A stretch of DNA of 64,000 nt from Nilaparvata lugens (Eukaryota > Arthropoda > Insecta > Hemiptera > Delphacidae), in NCBI RefSeq assembly GCF_014356525.2, contig NC_052505.1, positions 20,377,318-20,441,317 of the forward strand, in the 5' to 3' direction. The position numbers and the translations under genes are program-made. The notes below the pieces were generated by a model that was given only the letters and a program-made list of their open reading frames with translations, did no database searches and was not told the origin of the DNA. Shown in pieces: positions 56,312-64,000 of the stretch; within the stretch, counting starts at the first letter, position 1; every line of letters begins with the position of its first letter.

Positions 56312-56903
56312 GTTTTTTTTTATAATATGAATAATCACCACCATATCAAATTCTCAACTACACAGAAATTCAATATTACTCATCCATTCTTAGAACTTGA
56401 TAACAAAAGTGGTCTAAACCTAACCTAAGAATTTTTAAAGGAAGGATTTTTCTCAATCTCTATTATTCCGGCTAAGTTTTTATGGTATCAACCATTAACT
56501 CCACGTTTGTTCGAAGATTCTAGACTAGGAGAATTCACTTCAGAAGAACTTTGTTCTTTAGGCCTGAAAGATTCTGTTCCAAATTTACTTCGGTCTCCCG
56601 CCGATGGCATGGACGTTTGATTATCTCTTCAATTCACCAATGTACTTTCCATTACCTACGCACATTGAAGGAGCTCATGTGGGTATCACCCGCAAAAAAA
56701 TAGCCAGTATCCATGTTCTCTGCAAATTAGCTTAACAATTAAACGTATCATCATTATTTATGGCCCTAATGCTAACTCGAATCCTCTTTTGACTATTCTG
56801 TTGAATCTCTATGAATATTGAAGTTTTGATACCACTGTATTGCTAATACAGAAGTATTATACAGAGACTATATAATTGAATCAAACATTTTGTCTTTTTC
56901 CAG
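56312..56903. other. 3' end of intron 1
   Basis: No repeat recognised. Ends with polypyrimidine TGTCTTTTTCCAG acceptor at 56891-56903. Confidence 0.6.
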
Positions 56904-56987
56904 GTGAAACCGCCCTGAATCCCGAGAACCCCTACTATCATTACTCAATTGATAAAGCTGTAGATCTACCCTACAAAGATGAGAATG
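56904..56987 (+). CDS. ALP: Alkaline phosphatase exon 2: mature N-terminus
   Basis: An 84-bp exon between CAG and GTGAGT, phase 1 on both sides. It codes (G)ETALNPENPYYHYSIDKAVD then LPYKDEN, residues 32-59 of the predicted protein. Animal alkaline phosphatases typically begin their mature part with a short E-NP-YW or PYY stretch before the first helix, which fits PENPYYHY. Because it is phase-symmetric, skipping it would keep the reading frame and place the signal peptide next to exon 3. No metal ligands lie here. It is separated from exon 3 by a 5.8-kb intron. Confidence 0.85.
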
Positions 56988-58147
56988 GTGAGTAGATAAT
57001 TATTCTATTAGATTATTCAAATTAGACCATTTGCACACATCTATTCCTATTGTTCACTATCTAAGACATTTAGTGTTAGACTGAGAAGATAGACCTAGAC
57101 AGTCATAAGATAGTGATAGTGATACTGAGAAGATAGTGATAGACCTATCTATCAGAGAAGTTCAAATGCACCAGAAGAGTTCACTATTTTTCCATGAAAT
57201 CATTCATTTACAATTATTAATAACACAATTTTTTTCTAATCAATGATTGAGACTCAACAGGATTCAAAAATTATTTTTATTGCATTGTCTCATTCTCAAA
57301 GATTCAGAGAGAGAAATTCCTAATACCATTGTTGTTATGAAATGATAATTTTGATTCAGACATTATTGGAAGTTATTAATGGGAACAATGCTTATGATGA
57401 GTCAGTATGTCATTGTTAACATGTCAAGCTCTACATTTTCATTGTTCAACATACACGTTTTGTATTTGGGTGATTACAATGATACGATTGAAATTCAAAA
57501 TGAAATTTGTTCAATAACCAACTTCAAGGTCGTCGGAAAAATTCGGCCCGTGAAGAAAATTGTTACTTTATGTCAACTTGATCGTGGCACTTGGTTTATG
57601 GTTGTTATCATCCAATTAGCTTCATGAAACTACGCTATTGAAAATGCATTGTTATCGATCATTTAGTGCTATCAATCTATCAATTAGCTCATGCATAACG
57701 TGCCAATAATTGCCAAGTGACACGTGAGGAGGAAAAAATGTCGGAGATTGTGTTTAGTAGTTTTTGCCAGAATTTTCCTCATGGTCTTGCAATTCGATGG
57801 ATGAATTTGACATGTTAAGCATTATTCGAAGAGTTCCTGTCACAGAGTATAATTTATTTATCAATTTCAAGAACCATGGTAGGTAGGCTAGAAGGAAAGT
57901 TTCCTCAATATTCCTAATTTATCTTGTGAAGTTGAAGTTATTCCGAGCATTGAGGATAACAGGTCTACACTATAGAATAAAAGTTGCAATGGGGAATAAC
58001 AATGTATCTATGATACTAAGTTTAAGTCCTCATAATATGACGTGTTGTCTTACATCCTCCTCTGAATTACGTGTACGAATTAAAAGGTGAAAACATAGAG
58101 TATAAAAAAGTAGTCCAGTCACTATATAAATTGGTGCAATTTATATC
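56988..58147. other. Intron 2, first part; no repeat recognised
   Basis: Donor GTGAGT at 56988. Short internal repetition of GATAGTGATA and GACCTA near 57085-57160. An 82-residue frame at 57379-57627 has no recognised domain. Confidence 0.5.
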
Positions 58148-59433
58148 GTAGTTATGATTTTTCAATATATTATCCGGGTACATAAGAGGAGTCTGGAACC
58201 AATTTCTTCATGCAAAATTTCCATGTGCTAGATACAGAGTGGCCCAAAAACCTCATATTTTCGTCCCATTTTCTATTTTCCAGCTATTTCTGCCAAATCT
58301 CGTAATCGAACAAGAAAATTTGCTCTCGTCTTTTTTTAGATTATAAAATTCTGAATGGAATGAGATCATTCGGAACTCTCCATCTCCAATGAGTACTGAG
58401 TTACGACTTTTAAAAAATGAGTGAAATTTGAAGAAAAAATCAATATTGATGAATTATAGTTTTTGATCAACAATATCTTCCGATTGTTACCATTTAGATG
58501 TATAATTCAAAATCCCTCTGGGCGTACTTTTGTGCTCTACAATCTGAGATCAGGTAGAGAGCTCTATCTCATATAACTTAGATTTCCAGGTACACCTGAC
58601 AACAATACTCCTTGTATTGTGAAAAACACCCAATTTTCAGCTTCAACCATCATCACCAACTACATTGTCCTCACATTGATATTTATTGATATTTAGCACA
58701 ATGACATAAATTCATGAGATTATGTTCTATAAAGCTGCGTACACATATTCGTGCTTCCAACCCGCACCGAGCACGCTCCTCCCTCGTACCGCCCTCGTAC
58801 CATCATCGAACCACAGTCGCCCGCCCACGCACCCATCATGAACGTTACGGAAGATGTTAGATCTTCTCGCGTTCCCCGGTCGAACCACTGTTGCTCGCCG
58901 GTCGATCATCAATCGCTCTGCTGGAGTGACGTTCGGTTGCGGAGCAGAGCGACAGTCTGTACGCACCTTAAGATTCACCCGTTAGATGAACTTCATTTCA
59001 GTATTTCTCAGAATTTCAAACACTTATAACTTTTGACACTATGCTCACATTTCATCGTACGAACGTTTCATTCACGCTCACGTTTTCATTCTTTCCGGCT
59101 CGTCAAGGCGGTCCAAAATCATGCATCATAAGTCAAATTCTGTCGAAAAATGGAAAATTTATTGCTGAGTGTACTTAAGCTCATATTTCAATACACAAAA
59201 AATGGCCAATTTCTATGATCTCATTTTATTCAGAATTTTTTAATCTAAAAAAAAGCGAGAGCAAATTTTTCTGTCCGATTACGAGATTTGGCAGAAATAG
59301 CTGAAAACTGGAAAATGAGCCGAGAATACGAGGTTTTTGGGCCACTCTGTATCTAGCACAAGGAAATTTTGCATGAATAAATTGGTTCTGGACTTCTCTT
59401 ATGTACCCAAATGAAATATTGAAGAATCAGAAC
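58148..59433. mobile_element. Long-TIR element L
   Basis: Inverted arms of about 230 bases: left GTAGTTATGATTTTTCAATA ... GAGTGGCCCAAAAACCTCAT ... GCCAAATCTCGTAATCG, right the complement ending AATCAGAACTAC. The core includes F4. No transposase frame. Arms differ by scattered substitutions, so this is an old insertion in intron 2. Superfamily unknown. Confidence 0.85.
58736..58971. mobile_element. TIR/MITE family F, copy F4, inside L
   Basis: AGCTGCGTACACATATTCG at left and CAGTCTGTACGCACCT at right, flanked by TAA on both sides (58733-58735 and 58972-58974). GC-rich core with CGTACCGCCCTCGTACC, unlike the AT-rich F1-F3 cores. The TAA target and AGNTGCG ends fit a Harbinger MITE. Confidence 0.78.
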
Positions 59434-59542
59434 TACAATATGAATTGCAAGAACACCCCTTTTTTATGACTACATTGACTGGACTAAAGTTGAAGTGCAT
59501 TGGAAAAAAATAATAATACAAAAAATTGTTCCTCAAATTCAC
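59434..59542. other. Short spacer in intron 2
   Basis: Nothing recognised. Confidence 0.4.
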
Positions 59543-60303
59543 AATATCGGAGCACCGAGCTTCGCTAGTTATTAATTTATTGATAAACAGAACACAGTCC
59601 TTCAAAATGATTGGGGAAGACTAAAATATAAAAAGGCACATTATACTAAAATATAACAGGCACATCACAAAACTGTTTCTTCCCCGAATTTTGATTTATA
59701 CAATAAAGGGTCCAAAAAGTAGGTTATGTTACATACACTTGAATTAATGTTCAATTCTGAATAAAAATATTTGAAAACAGAAAAGTTATAATTTAAATTG
59801 TTTACAAACCAAATTGAAAAAGAAAATAACACTCACTAATCACTTGAAACTGTAAAATAATGATTAACTTTGAATATCATGATATACTCTAATTTAGAAT
59901 GGTATACATACCATGTCCTATCAACAAATCAGACTATTTTGATCGAGTCTATTAAAATTTCTGGATAATATTTCTCGCTAGATACGGTAAGCTGATTGAT
60001 TACACAGCTGATCTCCCACACAGGCACACGCATCTTCTGTTATCGACAGACGACGAAACTATCATCTGTTTTCCCAAGGATGAATATTATCATTTTAATG
60101 TCCTTCAGCGAGTTTTCCCAGGGATGAGACCTAGAGCAATCGCATTTTTATATCATAAACCTACTATGTTCCAAATTTCGTGAAAATCGTTGGAGCCGTT
60201 TTCGAGATCCGTTGGACATAAATACATACCGTACCCATATAACCAGATAACCACATAATCATATAAAAATATTTACAGAAATTTCGCGCTTTATATAATA
60301 GGA
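59543..60303 (-). mobile_element. Helitron-like family C, copy C7 (long subfamily)
   Basis: Minus-strand copy with TCCTATTATATAAAGCGCG after A at 60303 and a CCGATATT terminus at 59543. Carries the J-like module (AAAACTGTTTCTTCCCCGAA, AAAAAGTAGGTTATG) as in C1 and C6. Non-coding. Confidence 0.8.
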
Positions 60304-61874
60304 TATGACATTCCATTCTTTTTGGTAAAAGTATAAAATTATTGTAAAGTTGCCGAAAAAACCATACGCACAAGGCACTATATTCAAACTTACTATAACT
60401 GTGAATAGAATTATAACGAGAAGAAAGTATTCTAAAATGAGTTTTTCGAAGGGAAGTATCTTAGTTTGATAACTGATATGTTTATTGAAGTATGAAAATT
60501 GTGCTTTAAATTTCAATGTCAAGCAACCTACGAGCTATCGAATATTGAAGCTGTTATTTCCTTCATCGTAATTGTAATTCTGACAATAGTTCCAAACTCT
60601 TTTATTACCTATACTAAAGAAAATAGAGGAAAAGGCTCAAGTCTTGGAAAATGCGATTCCCAAACTAGTTTTTCAAGGCCATACATCGATTTATTACTCA
60701 TGTTACTCATTTCGGACTGCAGAGAACTTCACGCTTTTCCTCATCATCTTAAAATGTATGAAATCAGGACTACTTATTTACATTTATAAAATATAATCTT
60801 AATAAATATCAATATAATATTGAAAATATTATGTTTAGATGTGCAGAAAGACAGTTGCATCACATGGGTGAATATCAAACATGATTTTTAAAATAGAATA
60901 TTATAGTATCCTTTTGAATAATAAAATAATAGATCGAGAATATAAATTACAACAACTAGTTTAATAACTATTTTAACTGTTATAATATTTATATTCTTAA
61001 ACTATTATTTTTGAAGGGTTCGATAATATTCTATTCTATAAATCATGTTTGATATTATCAATGCAGGTGAATACAATAATGTAATGATTAATCAGTTCTT
61101 ATTGATGATAATCTATAATAATTGTAGCAGGGCATTACTTGTAATAATTTGACTAAGTATAGCCTACAATTTATTTAGCATTCCGGGCTGGAGAACTTGC
61201 TCAAGAATTATTGTACTGATTTTGAAATCCACAAACTACGATCATATTATGTGAATCAATAGAAAGTCATAGGTTACTCTGTATTGATAATATTAGTATG
61301 GGTAATGTGTCATTCATGGAAAATTATACTCAAGAATATCCTTACTACTGAGTGTGTGTGAGTAACACTAGAGAGTGTGTGTGTAGAAGAGACCGGAATT
61401 TTAGATTAACAGACCAATGTCAGCAAGCCACGCCTTCAAGCTTAAAATACTCTCTTCTGATTGGTGGATTGGACTGCCTAACTGGTGTAGTTCTCAATTC
61501 TGCTGGTAGGTGGCACCTGTTACTGGGTAGGCCCTACTCTTCCCAACATCTCTGAGACTAACAACCCCTGATTGCACATGGCTAACCTCTTTCTCTGAAT
61601 TGGTAAACAAGTCAGGATCAAAATTCAAGATAGACAACTGAAATCGTTGATCAACGTTGTCCAACGCACTTGATCTGCGGAAAAGTTCCAATAATATGTG
61701 TGCAAACTTTGAAGCTGATTGATGAAATCGTTCCAATGTTATTGTAAAGCATACAAAAACAAACTGACGGACTATTTTGGCATTGAGTCAAACAAAAGTT
61801 ATTATCCAACAGTTGAAATATTATTTTATGATATTATCATAGTTTTTATGTCATTATTTGCTAGCGCTCGTTCT
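60304..61874. other. Intron 2, unique sequence; no gene seen
   Basis: About 1.6 kb. TATTATAGTATCC..TTGAATAATAAAATAATAG at 60900-60930 is loosely inverted at 61005-61045 around ATAAATCATGTTTGATATT. No coding exon with splice sites recognised. Confidence 0.4.
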
Positions 61875-62517
61875 ATCCTATTATATTCAGCGAGCAATTT
61901 CTGTATTTATATTCAATTCAATTCAAATTTATTTATTCAAGTAAGTCACAATACATTCTGGTCTATACACGAATCTACAATAAATTGCAGTACAACAGCT
62001 AATTATGCAACAAATTTCACATATAATGAAAACTTATTAATTACAATGAAGATTGAATGGAACATTAGAATATTGATAATATAGTATTGTAATGTAACTA
62101 CATAAATCAGCGGTGTTTCAACAATGAATAAATACACCCCACTATAAATTATATGTGTTGGGGTATAAGTGATTAGTTGCTTATATATCTGGTTATTTAT
62201 GTTCAATGGATCTCGAAAACGGCTCTAACGATTTTCACGAAATTTGGAATATAGTAGGTTTATGATATAACGATTCGATTGCACTAGGTCTCATCCTTGA
62301 GAAAACTTGCTGAACGACATTAATAGGATAATTCATTCTTGGCTAAAACAGCTTTGGATAGTAAAAAAGTGAGTATGTGAAAAATAAAAATATCGCATCC
62401 CCGAAATTCATAAGATGACGTATAGCCAGCTGCGGAATATAAACCGATCATTTTAGAGAATTGTATTCTGTTTATCAATAAGGTAGAAATAACGAGCAAG
62501 CTCGGTGCCCCGATATT
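61875..62517 (+). mobile_element. Helitron-like family C, copy C8, with K1 inserted
   Basis: Begins TCCTATTATATTCAGCGAGC after A and ends AACGAGCAAGCTCGGTGCCCC then GATAT before T. Retroposon K1 splits it at 61905-62187. Otherwise short subfamily. Non-coding. Confidence 0.85.
61909..62187 (-). mobile_element. Retroposon end K, copy K1, inside C8
   Basis: A repeated ATTCA run with TTTATTTATTCAAGTAAG at the left is a minus-strand tail. ACATAAATCAGCGGTGTTTC with AACAA near 62100-62124 matches K2. The rest is AT-rich and non-coding. Confidence 0.65.
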
Positions 62518-62588
62518 TAATGATTACTTGTAATAAATTGAAACAGATGTAGTGAAAGTGAATTTAGATGGATTTCATGATCATTAAG
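62518..62588. other. Intron 2 spacer
   Basis: Nothing recognised. Confidence 0.4.
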
Positions 62589-62767
62589 GCCCGTATTCAA
62601 AACGAGTCAAGTTCGAACTTAGTCAAGGAAGAACTTTAGTAAGTAGTCAACTTGAACCGGAATCTGTATCCATCTATTCAAATGTCGTTGCGACTCAGCT
62701 GGAGCTTGACTTACTGAAGTTTCTACTTTACAAAGTTCAAACTTGTAATAGTTTTGAATACAGGTTC
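62589..62767. mobile_element. Foldback MITE just upstream of exon 3
   Basis: GGCCCGTATTCAAAACGAGTC at left mirrored by AGTTTTGAATACAGGTTC at right. Inner pairs AAGTTCGAACTTAG / CAAAGTTCAAACTTG. About 180 bp, ending 63 bases before exon 3. Non-coding. Confidence 0.78.
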
Positions 62768-62830
62768 AAAAAAATCACACAACATTATATTTTAATGCAT
62801 ATTTTGGAAATTATTTTCTTTGCATTTCAG

Positions 62831-63051
62831 AATCAAAGTATTGGACCCAGAACGCAATCTCATCCTTGCAGGAGAAACTTGAGAAAAGTATTATAAAAAA
62901 GAAAGCGAAAAACGTAATCCTATTTTTGGGAGATGGCATGTCAGTTCCTACAGTGGCAGCCGCGAGGATCTACTTGGGACAGCTTGAGATGAAGGCTGGC
63001 GAGAACTCCAGGCTGAGCTTTGAAGAGTTTCCATTCACTGGCTATTCAAAG
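62831..63051 (+). CDS. ALP: Alkaline phosphatase exon 3: start of catalytic domain
   Basis: A 221-bp exon after TTTGCATTTCAG, entering in phase 1 and leaving in phase 0 at AAAG|GTAGGC. It codes residues 60-133: (E)[16 protein letters not shown], then [20 protein letters not shown], and ends [16 protein letters not shown] at residues 91-96 is the hallmark first motif of alkaline phosphatases. Asp94 corresponds to the metal-binding aspartate at the start of the core sheet. The FPFTGYSK that follows precedes the nucleophile strand in this family. The enzyme hydrolyses phosphomonoesters at alkaline pH with zinc and magnesium and in insects is typically GPI-anchored in gut or tubule membranes, but the anchor would lie outside this window. 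Confidence 0.95.
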
Positions 63052-63593
63052 GTAGGCTGATCCACCAGACAAATTACCAATTTCAAGTATGTTATTTAAT
63101 TATTTTTTTGTCTTCAGATGCAGACCAGCCAGAATTATGTGTGTTTGTGTAAAATTCTTTGAACATAAAAATTTCAAATCAGTATGATAATTTTGAAATT
63201 AGAATCTTTGCATCTTCATTTATAAGGAAGTTTGAATTCGAGATAGAAAAATATGAGTGATCAAGACCTTAAAGAGATAAGGTCTTGCATCTTTAAGGTC
63301 TTTGGCAACAGCGCATGTTTGGTTACATTGGTCTGGCGCAAATGTTGCGGAGAAACAGCTGAGTTGAAATGTTATAGATTGTTATAGTTTTTACAAGTTC
63401 TCGTCATCTCATTTCTACTCAAGTTGCAGCGCTGAATCTGTGGTAATGAAAACAAAGCTTGATTGGCACTGCGGCCTGATGTTATGAGTGGATACTGTAT
63501 TACACAATAATATTAAATAGAAATAAAATAAATAAATAGGGTAAATAAATAAATAAAATATTGAGTATCTCTTTCCTGTATAGGGCTACTTGT
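63052..63593. other. Intron 3, first part
   Basis: GTAGGC donor at 63052. No repeat of known family; a TAAATAAATAAATAAAATA run at 63531-63560. Confidence 0.5.
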
Positions 63594-63863
63594 AATATAA
63601 ATATAAAGAGAATAAAAATCTCAGTACCCATTTTTAAAATATTTTATCACAACATGTTTCGGTCATTTTTGATAGAATCATGCGAATTTCAACCCAAAAT
63701 TTACAGCCTTGTTCATAAAAACATATGATCAAAATAAGAATCTTCCAGTAGTATTTATTTATTTAATTCATATCACTTGAAAATGGCATAAATGACCGGA
63801 ACATGTTGTGATAAAATATTTTAAAAAAGGGTACTGAGATTTTTATTCTCTTTATATTTATTT
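63594..63863. mobile_element. Foldback element S in intron 3
   Basis: Left arm AATATAAATATAAAGAGAAT ... CTCAGTACCC ... TTTTATCACAACATGTTTCGG. The right arm is its complement at 63786-63863. Arms are about 78 bases and nearly identical, so recent or conserved. A single arm of the same family is at 19535-19645. It ends 88 bases before exon 4. Confidence 0.85.
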
Positions 63864-63951
63864 TAAAATATTGAGTGTATAGTTAGTACTTTGAGCAATT
63901 TCTTTTTTGTAAATTCATTCATGATTTTATTATTGTTGTATTTGTGTGCAG

Positions 63952-64000
63952 ACATACTGCGTCGACAAACAGGTAGCCGATTCGGCCTGCACATCTACAG
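63952..64000 (+). CDS. ALP: Alkaline phosphatase exon 4 (partial): nucleophile motif
   Basis: Follows the acceptor TTTGTGTGCAG and continues the phase-0 frame: TYCVDKQVADSACTST, residues 134-149, plus one more base at the window edge. TY-VDKQV-DSA-T is the conserved segment carrying the catalytic serine. By alignment Ser144 in DSA is the residue phosphorylated during catalysis. The exon continues beyond base 64000, so the remaining metal ligands and the C-terminus are not visible. Length matches the family so far and no stop or frameshift is seen. Confidence 0.95.

Noticed and set aside
58727..59029. Opposed 83- and 92-residue frames
   Set aside because: They lie in the GC-rich core of MITE F4; palindromic DNA opens both strands.
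60499..60789. 96-residue frame with a hydrophobic stretch in intron 2
   Set aside because: No homology recognised and no plausible splice link; hydrophobic runs are common in AT-rich random frames.

Overview
This is a eukaryotic, AT-rich, repeat-dense window. It has long GT-AG introns, many nested DNA transposons and decayed non-LTR retrotransposons, and one recognisable host gene. The gene and the repeat content point to an insect. A hemipteran such as a planthopper is my best guess, from remembered resemblance of the repeats rather than from any marker that proves it.

The host gene is the 5' part of a secreted or membrane-bound alkaline phosphatase on the + strand. It has four exons: 36175-36268 (signal peptide), 56904-56987 (short N-terminal segment), 62831-63051 (start of the catalytic domain, with the metal-binding GDGM motif) and 63952 to the window end (with the nucleophile motif DSA). 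The exon phases agree at every junction. The introns are about 20.6 kb, 5.8 kb and 0.9 kb. The gene continues past base 64000.

No other host protein gene is visible. Bases 1-35.7 kb are intergenic, or the intron of a gene whose exons I cannot see. Three GC-richer, non-repetitive patches (about 3.55-4.0, 5.9-6.55 and 12.0-12.65 kb) could be promoters or untranslated exons.

Most of the rest is mobile DNA. I grouped it by comparing copies within the window. Helitron-like elements: B (5 copies), C (8), D (4), E (2), M (1), N (2). Terminal-inverted-repeat elements: A (5), F (4 plus a lone arm), H (1, with a Harbinger transposase remnant), I (2), T (3), L (1) and several foldbacks. Retroposons: a CR1/L2/Daphne-like non-LTR element with a PHD finger and RT, several RTE-like RT tails, and short retroposon ends J and K.

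The most informative structures are nests. A Helitron (E2) sits in a retrotransposon tail inside a Helitron-like D copy. A retroposon and a 2.4-kb non-LTR element sit inside TIR element T2. A Helitron (B4) interrupts a Harbinger transposase remnant. One paralogous empty site for family A is also preserved. Helitron-like family C keeps a 5' TC, insertion between A and T, and a 3' hairpin, but ends in a GATAT-type terminus instead of CTRR. Families B, C and E share a CGAGCGAAG motif at their termini.
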